A stretch of 33,895 bases of DNA from JAKVJE01 sp047722305 (GTDB lineage: Bacteria; Actinomycetota; Actinomycetes; Actinomycetales; Microbacteriaceae), in the NCBI GenBank assembly GCA_047722305.1, contig JBDNYM010000020.1, forward strand, positions 1-33,895, read 5' to 3'. Both the position numbers and the translations under genes were made by a program. Below, piece by piece: positions 1 to 6,243 of the stretch; the first letter of the stretch is position 1, and every line of letters begins with the position of its first letter. The notes under the pieces are model-generated. The model ran no database searches and was not told where the DNA came from. It was given only the letters and a program-made list of their open reading frames with translations.

Positions 1-38
1 GTCGCGGATGGGGCCTGAGGGGTAGAGGGGGTCATCAT
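1..38 (-). CDS. Possible 5' end of a gene cut by the left edge
   Basis: Two adjacent ATG codons (38-36 and 35-33) open a reading frame that runs off the left edge, starting M-M-T-P-S-T-P-Q. The first ATG overlaps the TGA of the holin-family gene as ATGA, and a GGAAGG ribosome-binding site precedes it. In actinobacteria a DUF3618 gene often follows this holin-family gene, so that is a plausible identity, but the visible 12 codons cannot show it. Confidence 0.4.
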   Translation of the reverse strand, partial: MMTPSTPQAPSA

Positions 39-448
39 GCGTCCTTCCCGGTGCGGAGCACCTGTGCAGTGTGCTTGGCGGCTTCGGCGGTGCGGGGGAT
101 GCCGGTGAGCTTCTTGAACTTCCCGACCCCGATCCCGATGGCGATGAGGGCCACGACCAGCCAGAAGCCCCCCAGCGCCAGGCCCGACCAGGCGTTGCCG
201 ATGAGCAGCCCCAGCCCCCACCAGGCCGCGAGCGACAGGAAGAAGACGGCGAAACCGAGCAGGACGGCGGCGGCGGCGAACATCCCAGCGCCGATGGCTA
301 CCCGTATGCCGGTCTGCCGCAGCTCTGCCTTGGCGAGTTCGATGTGCTCGGCGATCAGCCGCTGGATGTCTGCCGAGGCGTCGGAGATGACCTGCCCGAG
401 CGACTGCCGGTGCGTCCCGGCGCCGAAGTACGACTTCCTATCTGACAT
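35..448 (-). CDS. Phage-holin-superfamily (DUF1469-like) membrane protein
   Basis: A 137-residue protein. It has a soluble N-terminus with an amphipathic helix (ISDASADIQRLIAEHIELAKAEL), then two long hydrophobic stretches at about residues 50-75 and 80-105, and a basic C-terminus (GKFKKLTGIPRTAEAAK). This is the usual layout of the actinobacterial 'phage holin family protein' group (Phage_holin_3_6/DUF1469). These are chromosomal membrane proteins of unknown role, not proven holins. The start at 448 is chosen because a GAAGGGA ribosome-binding site sits 5-6 nt upstream and because longer forms would be Pro/Arg-rich shadow sequence. It probably forms an operon with the gene that overlaps it at the left edge. 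Confidence 0.75.
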   Translation of the reverse strand: MSDRKSYFGAGTHRQSLGQVISDASADIQRLIAEHIELAKAELRQTGIRVAIGAGMFAAAAVLLGFAVFFLSLAAWWGLGLLIGNAWSGLALGGFWLVVALIAIGIGVGKFKKLTGIPRTAEAAKHTAQVLRTGKDA

Positions 449-653
449 GCGCGTCCCTTCGTTGTGCTTCGACTCTAACGGTCGTGTGCGGGCGGCACCG
501 CCCCATGTGCACATTCTTGGCGCCGCCGCGAGCCGGGGCGCGGGAGGCGGGCGGGGGCCTGAACGGCCTGTCAGGCGCGATGGCGCCGCGGTCGATATTC
601 TGGCGCTGGCACCGCGCTCCTGAGGGCGCGGCCGAATCAGGAGGAGAGATCCC

Positions 654-941
654 ATGAAGATCATCAACGTCGCGCTCACCATCGACACCGCGAAGCGGGC
701 CGAGTACGAGCGGTTCATCGACGAGCTGGTGCAGGGCTCGCGCGGCGAGGCCGGGAACCGCGACTACGCCCACTACCGCCGGCTGGGCTCCGAAGACCAG
801 TACGAGATCATCGAGCACTGGGCCGACGCCGCCGCGGTGGAGTTCCACAACGGCACCCCGCACTTCCAGAAGTTCCTGGCCCACGTCGGCGACTACCTCG
901 TGAAAGACCCGGAGATCATCCGCATGGACTACGAGGGCTGA
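654..941 (+). CDS. Antibiotic biosynthesis monooxygenase (ABM) / quinol monooxygenase-like protein
   Basis: A 95-residue single-domain protein with the pattern of small dimeric alpha-beta-barrel monooxygenases of the YgiN/ABM type: an N-terminal strand (IINVALTID), a helix containing YERFIDELV, a central strand (YEIIEHWADAAAVEFH) and a C-terminal PHFQKFL helix. YgiN-type members oxidise quinols without a cofactor, but the substrate cannot be told from sequence. A strong AGGAGGAG ribosome-binding site precedes the ATG. A possible -10 (TATTCT, 596-601) lies about 50 bp upstream. It is convergent with the toxin-antitoxin pair that opens the accessory island, so its stop codon is near the island's left boundary. 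Confidence 0.75.
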   Translation: MKIINVALTIDTAKRAEYERFIDELVQGSRGEAGNRDYAHYRRLGSEDQYEIIEHWADAAAVEFHNGTPHFQKFLAHVGDYLVKDPEIIRMDYEG

Positions 942-999
942 GCTTTCGGGGCTGGGGTATGAGGTCCGTGCTCTATTCGTAATGGAGCCATGCCGTAAA

Positions 1000-1284
1000 C
1001 TAGCTGATTCTGGGATTTCGGGCGACGCGTTCTAGCAGAGCCTGCAAAGCAGGCGGGACCTCATCGGCGTGTGCGAATGCGTTCTCGATCTTGGCGATGT
1101 CAGCTGGCGAGAGCCTGATGAGCTGGTGCTCGAGAATAACCTGACGGGCACGGGAGGTCGCAGTATCTAGGATGAACGAAGAGACGTCTTGCTGAGTTAA
1201 GGCTGCGGCTTCAGCGATCTGGGACTTCGCTGCTGGAGAGGTCCGCAGCTGGATTCGTTCCGTTTTGGGGGCGGGACTGGACAT
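1000..1284 (-). CDS. DUF1778-type ribbon-helix-helix antitoxin
   Basis: A 94-residue protein. The N-terminal strand and helices (RIQLRTSPAAKSQIAEAAAL, then DVSSFILDTATSRARQVI) match the DUF1778 RHH fold of TacA-type antitoxins. The C-terminal stretch (RLSPADIAKIENAF and onward) resembles the toxin-neutralising segment. The ATG at 1284 is preceded by GGAGG at good spacing; a longer open frame upstream overlaps the toxin gene and lacks this support. In this family the antitoxin binds DNA through the RHH and wraps the GNAT toxin. It lies 40 nt downstream of the toxin gene, the reverse of the usual antitoxin-first order. An inverted repeat at 1302-1320, just ahead of the start, could be its operator. 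Confidence 0.85.
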   Translation of the reverse strand: MSSPAPKTERIQLRTSPAAKSQIAEAAALTQQDVSSFILDTATSRARQVILEHQLIRLSPADIAKIENAFAHADEVPPALQALLERVARNPRIS

Positions 1285-1301
1285 GAGCTGATCCTCCAGA
1301 T

Positions 1302-1320
1302 GTGAGTACGTGGTACACAC
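1302..1320. promoter_or_regulatory. Inverted repeat between toxin and antitoxin genes, candidate RHH operator
   Basis: GTGAGTAC-GTG-GTACACAC: 8-bp arms with a 3-bp centre and one mismatched pair. It lies in the 40-bp gap between the toxin stop and the antitoxin ribosome-binding site. Ribbon-helix-helix antitoxins commonly bind short palindromes like this near their own start. The binding role is inferred. Confidence 0.4.
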
Positions 1321-1324
1321 AACT

Positions 1325-1867
1325 TTACAACGTGGGCGTTGCCAAGTCGAATGCTCTCTGAAGAGTCCTGGTAGCGATGAATAACCGATTCTGGTCCTCG
1401 GCGAAACGTTTGAATCCATACCGTTCATAGAATCGTGCGGCTTGGTCATTTAGCGCATCGACGATAAAGAGCCGGCTTCCTGAGTAGTGGAGAGCCTGCA
1501 CAGCTGTCTCCATGGCTTTGATCAGCAAGTTTCCCCCCAAACCGGTGTGCTGCTTGGACGTCGCTACGGCGAGGCGTGCGAGCAGGGTCGCTGGGACTGA
1601 ATAGCGTCCGGAAGTCGCTGCTGCGTCTGCTGGTTCGACTTGAGCGTTGCAGAGAGTGAAGTAACCCCACACCTCGCGTGACTTTTGCTCAGAGTCGATG
1701 GCAATGAATGTTCGCGCTGTGTTCTTACGTTCAGCCTGGCCTGCGTACTCGGCGAGCCAGCGATCCATTTCAGGCTCGCCGCAGGTGAAAGCGCGGTAGT
1801 CGCACATGCGACGTCGGTAGGGGACGAGAGCTGCGCGTGGCGCACTCTCTGACAGGTCCTTTGCCAT
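1325..1867 (-). CDS. GNAT N-acetyltransferase toxin (TacT-like)
   Basis: A 180-residue GNAT-fold protein. The acetyl-CoA pyrophosphate loop is visible as KQHTGLGGNLL (residues 105-115), following the strand ATLLARLAV. The C-terminal FYERYGFKRF (from about residue 146) holds the tyrosine that acts as general acid in the TacT/AtaT group. In that group, paired with DUF1778 antitoxins, the enzyme acetylates the amino group of aminoacyl-tRNA and stops translation. The start at 1867 is supported by AAAGGAAT upstream. The toxin comes first and the antitoxin second, which is unusual. Its upstream region is shared with the divergent mini-CRISPR, and a partial match to the CRISPR spacer lies in that region, suggesting control by Cascade. 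Confidence 0.85.
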   Translation of the reverse strand: MAKDLSESAPRAALVPYRRRMCDYRAFTCGEPEMDRWLAEYAGQAERKNTARTFIAIDSEQKSREVWGYFTLCNAQVEPADAAATSGRYSVPATLLARLAVATSKQHTGLGGNLLIKAMETAVQALHYSGSRLFIVDALNDQAARFYERYGFKRFAEDQNRLFIATRTLQRAFDLATPTL

Positions 1868-1914
1868 GGCGGTATTCCTTTGATCCCTTGGTTTGCCTTG
1901 AAATTAGGAAACAG

Positions 1915-1945
1915 AATATCGCGGAACTCTCTCCATTTCTGACAA
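1915..1945 (-). promoter_or_regulatory. Candidate promoter of the GNAT toxin gene
   Basis: On the minus strand TTGTCA (1945-1940, 5 of 6 to consensus -35) is followed 19 bp later by GATATT (1920-1915), or 21 bp later by TATTCT (1918-1913). The spacing is longer than ideal, so confidence is limited. A transcript from here would have a leader of about 40-50 nt before the toxin ribosome-binding site. The protospacer-like match at 1928-1941 overlaps the -35 element and the spacer region. Confidence 0.35.
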
Positions 1946-1960
1946 AAAACAGATCTGTTG
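1928..1960 (+). promoter_or_regulatory. Protospacer-like site matching the mini-CRISPR spacer seed
   Basis: Positions 1928-1941 (TCTCTCCATTTCTG) match spacer positions 2012-2025 (TCTCTGCATTTGTG) at 12 of 14 bases. Mismatches are at spacer positions 6 and 12, the bases that type I-E Cascade flips out. The distal part pairs poorly, apart from CAGA at 1950-1953, so cleavage would not be expected and only binding is plausible. The 5' flanking triplet is AAC. The site overlaps the candidate toxin -35. The function is inferred. Confidence 0.45.
1948..1959. promoter_or_regulatory. Perfect 12-bp palindrome in the shared toxin/CRISPR intergenic region
   Basis: AACAGATCTGTT is a perfect palindrome midway between the toxin start and the mini-array. 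It sits just upstream of the candidate array -10 and beside the toxin -35, so a bound protein could affect both directions. No regulator is identified. Confidence 0.35.
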
Positions 1961-1967
1961 CGATAAA

Positions 1968-1976
1968 TGCTAGGAT
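1968..1976 (+). promoter_or_regulatory. Candidate extended -10 promoter of the mini-CRISPR
   Basis: TGCTAGGAT is an extended -10 (TGn-TAnnnT) typical of actinobacteria. It predicts a transcription start near 1983, at the first base of the first repeat. An alternative pair is CTGACA (1939-1944) with a 17-bp gap to GATAAA (1962-1967). The A/T-rich stretch 1890-1982 would be the leader. Confidence 0.45.
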
Positions 1977-1982
1977 CTCATT

Positions 1983-2071
1983 TATTTCCCCGCCTCTGTG
2001 GGGGTGATCCCTCTCTGCATTTGTGTTCGACACCAGAGCGATCCAGTTTCCCCGCGCCAGCGGGGGTAACC
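1983..2071 (+). CRISPR. Two-repeat degenerate type I-E mini-CRISPR with one spacer
   Basis: Repeat A (1983-2010) reads TTTCCCCGC-CTCTGT-GGGGGTGATCC at its core. Repeat B (2045-2071) reads GTTTCCCCGC-GCCAGC-GGGGGTAACC. Both form the CCCC/GGGG hairpin recognised by Cas6e and resemble the E. coli I-E repeat, but they differ from each other in the loop and the 3' end. The start-to-start distance is 62 bp, the normal repeat-plus-spacer length. The spacer is 2011 or 2012 to 2044; the exact start is uncertain because repeat A ends in CCC. Repeat orientation is on the plus strand, opposite to cas, and repeat B ends 3 bp from the cas2 stop. No other units are present. It could be a collapsed array or a CreA/CreR-like regulatory RNA gene. 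Confidence 0.75.
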
Positions 2072-2074
2072 TCT

Positions 2075-2422
2075 CTACCTCCCGAACCGGCGGTACTTCG
2101 AGGCACGGCTCCACCCAGAGCGGCGCGCGTTGTGCGTCTGTTCGGTGGAGGTATTGGGCCGCATCATGAGGGAGATGCCGTCGAAGTCGACCGGCTGCCA
2201 GTCCTGGCCATGGGTGCGAAAAGCCAGTCCTTGCTCGTTTTGGGCACTGTAGGCCATGATGGCCCGACCGCTCTTGAGGTTCTCGAGGACCTGGTCCCAC
2301 AACAGGTCTCGCACCCGTGCAGGCACGTTGCCGACGTAGACGCCCGGGGAGATCTCAAGCAGCCAGCGTGTGAGGTGGCCCCGCAGCTTCGGCGGACTGG
2401 CGGTCACCACCAGTGCGAGCAT
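2075..2422 (-). CDS. cas2: CRISPR-associated endonuclease Cas2, type I-E
   Basis: A 115-residue Cas2e. The family signature is clear: an N-terminal strand ending in TASPPKLRGHLTRWLLEISPGVYVG, then VPARVRDLLWDQV, and a GLAFRTHGQDWQPVDFDGISLMMRP strand region. Cas2e dimers bridge two Cas1 dimers in the spacer-integration complex; the nuclease activity is not needed for integration. The gene begins 2 nt after the cas1 stop, so the two are surely co-transcribed and probably translationally coupled. It is the last cas gene of the operon, and its stop is 3 bp from a degenerate CRISPR repeat, leaving no room for a conventional leader on this side. Confidence 0.97.
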   Translation of the reverse strand: MLALVVTASPPKLRGHLTRWLLEISPGVYVGNVPARVRDLLWDQVLENLKSGRAIMAYSAQNEQGLAFRTHGQDWQPVDFDGISLMMRPNTSTEQTHNARRSGWSRASKYRRFGR

Positions 2423-2424
2423 CC

Positions 2425-3435
2425 TTAGCCTTCGCCTTCGGGATCGAGCTCAGGATGAGCCGGTGGCTGCTCATAGTCGGGGGAATAATTCCGCCCGGCT
2501 TCCACCTGGCCGCTGGCGCCGGCCCAGAGCTGGGTCACATCGGCGGCCAGGTCATCTTCGAAGTCGATGTCGGTTTCCGACTCGCTTGTTGCTTCGGGGA
2601 GCAACAGTCGACGGATGTCGGTCACGCACCGCTCCATGAATCGTCCTGACCGCATCTGATCGCGTACGGCCCGTCGTGCTGCCGTCCCGATGTCGGTGTG
2701 ACCGCCAGCGGCGAGGTCGAAGGCGAGTGGGATGGCCAGATCGGCTTTGTACAGGTCGGCGATGTCATAAATGAAGCTCCGTTCGTTGCCTGTGTGCACG
2801 AAGCCGAGTCCGGGCGAACATCCCAATGCCACAATCACCGAGTGGACCACTCCATACAGCGAGGTATTCACCGCGCTGAGAGCCTGATTCACCGCATCGG
2901 CGTCAGCGAAGTCGGTCACCTTGTAGGAGCGTCCGTGCCAGGGCACGCCCGTGCGCTTCGACTCGCGCTCATACGTGCGCCGGACGCGGGTACCTTCTTT
3001 GCCGAGGAGCTGCTGCATCGTCAGTCCAGCGGTCGACTCGTTCGGAAAGCGCATCGCATACATGGCGCGGGCGACTTTCACTCGGGTCCGCTTCGACGAA
3101 ACCAGTCGCGCCTGTGCTTCCAAGAGCGCCGTCGACCGGGCCAGACTCGCTCCGTGGCAGTAATAGCGGACTCCCTGCTCACCCACCCAGACGCAGGTGG
3201 CGCGTGACTCGGCCAGCAGCGACATTGCCGCGTGGGTGACCGTCGCCCCAGGGCCGAGCAGTAGCGCACCAAGCGTGGCGGCGGGGATGTGCACGGTGCC
3301 CCGAGAATCTGTCGAAGTGATCGCGTTCGAGTCGCGGTTGACAACGCAGTGCTCGACATAAATGAATGTGAGTCGGTCTCGGGCCCGAACCAACTCCGAG
3401 ATTTCTGGCGGTCGAACGCCCGGAACCTCAGCCAT
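2425..3435 (-). CDS. cas1: CRISPR-associated integrase Cas1, type I-E
   Basis: A 336-residue Cas1e. The metal-binding residues are visible: E147 in LLGKEGTRVRR, H214 in GFVHTGNERSF, and D224 and D227 in IYDIADLYKAD. They sit exactly six positions later than E141, H208, D218 and D221 of the E. coli enzyme. With Cas2 it inserts new spacers at the leader end of an array. The C-terminus after about residue 290 is acidic and Pro-rich, as in many actinobacterial Cas1e. The gene overlaps cas6e by 8 nt at its start and is followed 2 nt later by cas2. The adaptation module looks intact even though the adjacent array has a single spacer. Confidence 0.97.
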   Translation of the reverse strand: MAEVPGVRPPEISELVRARDRLTFIYVEHCVVNRDSNAITSTDSRGTVHIPAATLGALLLGPGATVTHAAMSLLAESRATCVWVGEQGVRYYCHGASLARSTALLEAQARLVSSKRTRVKVARAMYAMRFPNESTAGLTMQQLLGKEGTRVRRTYERESKRTGVPWHGRSYKVTDFADADAVNQALSAVNTSLYGVVHSVIVALGCSPGLGFVHTGNERSFIYDIADLYKADLAIPLAFDLAAGGHTDIGTAARRAVRDQMRSGRFMERCVTDIRRLLLPEATSESETDIDFEDDLAADVTQLWAGASGQVEAGRNYSPDYEQPPAHPELDPEGEG

Positions 3436-4174
3436 GATGGGCAGCGGATGTGACGGAATGACCTGACTGTGCTGTCGCAGGTGCTGCTACCGTATCCGGT
3501 TTGGCAAGGGTGAGCAGCCCGTATCCGTAGCCTTTCGCCCGGCCGATTCCCCCAATGAGTGCCGTACGGAGGAGGTCCGGATCAACGACGGTGAGGAACC
3601 CATCCAGCACCGCTGTCATGAGGCTCACCGTCGCCTCATGACGGCGAAATTCGACCATCGCGGTGTCACGCACGATGACTTCGGGCAGGTTGAAACGGTT
3701 CTGCGGGAAGCTCACCCCGATCTGCTCGGCACGCGAGGTCAGCCAGGCGATTTGATCGGCAGGTCGGATGATCCCCACTCGTCTTCCACGCTGGCCATGC
3801 CCGCGGGGGAGGGCTTTCGTGGGATTCGCCTTGAGCCGGAAGCGCCATTCCTGACCAGGGCGCAGAGCCGTAAGCAAGGGACGGTAATCGAGGCTTTCCA
3901 AGGCAGTTGCGTCACCGCCGAGTTCTGTAGCCAGGACGTCTGCCGCAGGACGATTCTGGCTCACGATAAACAAACGATGGCGTTCGCGGCCGGGGTCGAG
4001 CCGCCAGAGTATGCGGTCTGCAGCAAGTTCGTGTTCAGTACCAGGCGCTCCCGCGGCGGTGATCTGCGGATCGGCGGCGCGAGCAACGATCGCGTGCAGC
4101 ACCTCGGCTGAGGCGAGGGCGCGCATCGCCTTGCGTGAAGTCCGGTTGAAGGAATACCTGCTGATGATGGTCAT
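3428..4174 (-). CDS. cas6e: CRISPR RNA endoribonuclease Cas6e (CasE/Cse3)
   Basis: A 248-residue Cas6e, which cuts the repeat hairpin of pre-crRNA and stays bound to the 3' stem-loop within Cascade. Visible features are the N-terminal strand ISRYSFN, the likely catalytic histidine H27 in EVLHAIV, and the C-terminal glycine-rich loop GGIGRAKGYGYGLL (208-221). The N-terminal MTIISRYSFNRTSRKAM fits the usual Cas6e start. It overlaps cas5e by 4 nt (ATGA) and cas1 by 8 nt, which implies translational coupling. In this locus its natural substrates would include the two degenerate repeats beyond cas2. Confidence 0.95.
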   Translation of the reverse strand: MTIISRYSFNRTSRKAMRALASAEVLHAIVARAADPQITAAGAPGTEHELAADRILWRLDPGRERHRLFIVSQNRPAADVLATELGGDATALESLDYRPLLTALRPGQEWRFRLKANPTKALPRGHGQRGRRVGIIRPADQIAWLTSRAEQIGVSFPQNRFNLPEVIVRDTAMVEFRRHEATVSLMTAVLDGFLTVVDPDLLRTALIGGIGRAKGYGYGLLTLAKPDTVAAPATAQSGHSVTSAAHHG

Positions 4175-4965
4175 GCGCTCTCCTGTGGGGAGGCTCCGTC
4201 GGGAGTGGGGGTGAGATCGCGCACTGTATCGAATGGATCAGCGGCTGGTGGGAGAGCGTTTCCCCCGCTGTGGCGGGAGGAAAGCAGCTGGAAGTGCACC
4301 GGTTTCAGCCGCGTCACGGTGCGCATGGAGTACCGCCGCCGCCGGGGATCGAAGCTGATGGGCTGGTCAGCAATACGGTCTTCGAATCCGTCGGCAGCGT
4401 CGGAGGCGTCGGCGGGCGGTTCGACGAGCAGCTCTCCATACCCGCCTTGGGGTACCGCATCAGTTGCCGCGAGTACCTCTCGGAGGCGACTGCTCGCCGC
4501 CCAAGGGGCGTCGCGGAGCACGGTTTCGAGACCGCCTTCGTTGATGTTCGTCTCGATCGGCCCATCGGGCGGGCAGCTGCGTCTGCCGAGGAAGAGAGGG
4601 AAATACGGATGGGCGACGGCCTGAGCTAGGCGCTCCAGTGGCTGGCGTTCGACGGCCTCAAGCCCGGCGAGGAACACGGCGTCTTGCAGGTAGTACCGCT
4701 CAGAGAGCGGCATAGACCCGCCGGAGTCGTTGTGCGCGGTATGGAAGTCGCGTAGCAGCGTCCCGGGCTGTTCGACTCGGACGCCGAAGCGCAGTCCATC
4801 GAACTCGTCGAGGGAATCAGTACGGCGCAGACCGAGGGCTGCGGCGAGCAGCCCGATCACCCCGCTCTTCGTGGGGGTACGCTCGGTCATCCTGCGGGCG
4901 AAGCGGCTCTGAACGCCCCAGGCTTGCAGCGGGGCGGCCAGTCGCAATGTCAGAACGTGCGGCAT
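4171..4965 (-). CDS. cas5e: Cascade subunit Cas5e (CasD)
   Basis: A 264-residue Cas5e. The N-terminus (LTLRLAAPLQAWGVQSRFARR) and the following TPTKSGVIGLLAAALGLRR are highly characteristic of CasD. It caps the 5' handle of the crRNA and contacts Cse1 and the Cas7 backbone. The start lies 2 nt after the cas7 stop and the stop overlaps the cas6e start by 4 nt. Near the 3' end the mRNA contains a CRISPR-repeat-like hairpin (about 4262-4279), described separately. The coding sequence otherwise looks intact. Confidence 0.95.
   Translation of the reverse strand: MPHVLTLRLAAPLQAWGVQSRFARRMTERTPTKSGVIGLLAAALGLRRTDSLDEFDGLRFGVRVEQPGTLLRDFHTAHNDSGGSMPLSERYYLQDAVFLAGLEAVERQPLERLAQAVAHPYFPLFLGRRSCPPDGPIETNINEGGLETVLRDAPWAASSRLREVLAATDAVPQGGYGELLVEPPADASDAADGFEDRIADQPISFDPRRRRYSMRTVTRLKPVHFQLLSSRHSGGNALPPAADPFDTVRDLTPTPDGASPQESA
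4258..4285 (-). other. CRISPR-repeat-like hairpin in the cas5e-cas6e mRNA
   Basis: On the minus strand (the mRNA sense) CTCCCGC-CACA-GCGGGGG forms a 7-bp stem with one G-U pair and a 4-nt loop, followed by AAAC. The overall form resembles the I-E repeat hairpin that Cas6e binds. It lies inside cas5e coding sequence (SSRHSGGN), about 85 nt before the cas6e start. Coding constraint could explain it. Confidence 0.3.
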
Positions 4966-4967
4966 GG

Positions 4968-6176
4968 TCAGTCGCGGTCCTGAGCTGCGGTCAGACGCTG
5001 CTCGACGGTCTCGCCGATCTCCGTAACGGCTTGCTGCAGGGGGACATGCTGAGCCAATTCATCCGCGGCTCTCGTCTCATTGCCAATGCGCACCACCCAG
5101 GTCCGGACCGGCGTCGTCCCGTAGGTCTCGTCGATCTCCTGCTCGCGGTGCACGAGACGCTCGGTAGCCTCCTGGACGCGATCGGTGCCGGTGACTGGCC
5201 GCTCGAACGCTCCGACCAGGTTGACCGGCTGGGTATCGCGCACGCTCACCACGATGAGGTCGGGCAATGTGCGGTGGGCGAAGGTATTGATCTTGCCGTT
5301 CGGGATGCTCGTGGCAAAAGCATTCACAAAGGCTTCGATGGCGCGACTGGTGGCATCCACCGCTCCGACGTTCTCCAGCAGACGGTCGGCATCGACGTTC
5401 GCATACCGGTAGAGGGTGGCAGAGTCGAACTCAACGGTGCCAATCATCGCTGCACCGGCGTCGCTTTCGTCGGCAGAGTCCTCTTTGGCGTCATCGACGG
5501 CAGTGAAGTAGTCGGATTCGGTATCGACGCGGTGCACACTGATCGCATGAGCCACCTGGGCGGCGGCGTCGACATTCAGATCAGCGTCGTCGGCGACCAT
5601 GCGTCCGAACAGCGCTACGTCGATGGCGTGATCTTCTTTGAGGATGGCCTTGATGTCTTTGCGGTGCGGCTTCACTGCGGCTGTCAAGGCCTTGGCCGAG
5701 GTGTCCTCGGTTTCAGCGAGGATGGTGGCGGCCAGGTCGGCCAGCCGGGCGTATTGCCGGGCGCCCAGGAAGAAGAGATAACCGGTCTGCTCTGGAACCG
5801 TTCCTGGTGTCTTTGCATCGGACGATTCGTCTTCAGTGCTCTGCGATGTGCGCGGGGCGCTGAGCTTCAGACCACCCGCTTTGAGTACTTCCTGAGCTAG
5901 GGCGACGGCAGCCTCTTCGCTGGCATCAGGGGTCTGCTTCAAGATACGGTCGGCGAGCAGTTCGGCGACCCTCTTCGTGCGGATGCCGAGGTCATCCTGG
6001 TCGATGAAGTTGCGGAAAGCCTTCCGAGTGGGCCGTTTCCAGGCCTGGCTCGAAACTCGGGCGCGGGGCACACCTCCATAGATGGCGCTCTTGGGGCTGC
6101 CGGTGTCGTCGCGATTGAGATTGCTGGGAGGGACAGTTTGCAGGATGCTGATGTCGATGATGGTGCGGGTGGTCAT
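4968..6176 (-). CDS. cas7e: Cascade backbone subunit Cas7e (CasC/Cse4)
   Basis: A 402-residue Cas7e, six copies of which form the crRNA-binding backbone of type I-E Cascade. The N-terminus (IDISILQTVPPSNLNRDDTG, then PRARVSSQAWKRPTRKAF) is a family hallmark. The ATG at 6176 is chosen because GGAGAA precedes it and the protein then begins at the conserved strand; the open frame extends upstream into the cse2 gene but is not coding there. A central acidic insertion (around TEDESSDAKTPGT) is probably a surface loop. It lies 67 nt downstream of cse2, the largest gap in the operon, and 2 nt before cas5e. Backbone 'thumbs' are what cause every sixth crRNA base to flip out. Confidence 0.96.
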   Translation of the reverse strand: MTTRTIIDISILQTVPPSNLNRDDTGSPKSAIYGGVPRARVSSQAWKRPTRKAFRNFIDQDDLGIRTKRVAELLADRILKQTPDASEEAAVALAQEVLKAGGLKLSAPRTSQSTEDESSDAKTPGTVPEQTGYLFFLGARQYARLADLAATILAETEDTSAKALTAAVKPHRKDIKAILKEDHAIDVALFGRMVADDADLNVDAAAQVAHAISVHRVDTESDYFTAVDDAKEDSADESDAGAAMIGTVEFDSATLYRYANVDADRLLENVGAVDATSRAIEAFVNAFATSIPNGKINTFAHRTLPDLIVVSVRDTQPVNLVGAFERPVTGTDRVQEATERLVHREQEIDETYGTTPVRTWVVRIGNETRAADELAQHVPLQQAVTEIGETVEQRLTAAQDRD

Positions 6177-6243
6177 GATTTCTCCGTAGGTGTTGAGTGA
6201 ATGATTGCTGACGTAGTACGTGGGAACTGATGCGCAGCGCGGA

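Noticed and set aside
1325..1449. An N-terminal extension of the antitoxin to 1449
   Set aside because: It would overlap the toxin gene in another frame, whereas the ATG at 1284 has a strong ribosome-binding site and begins at the expected distance from the RHH strand.
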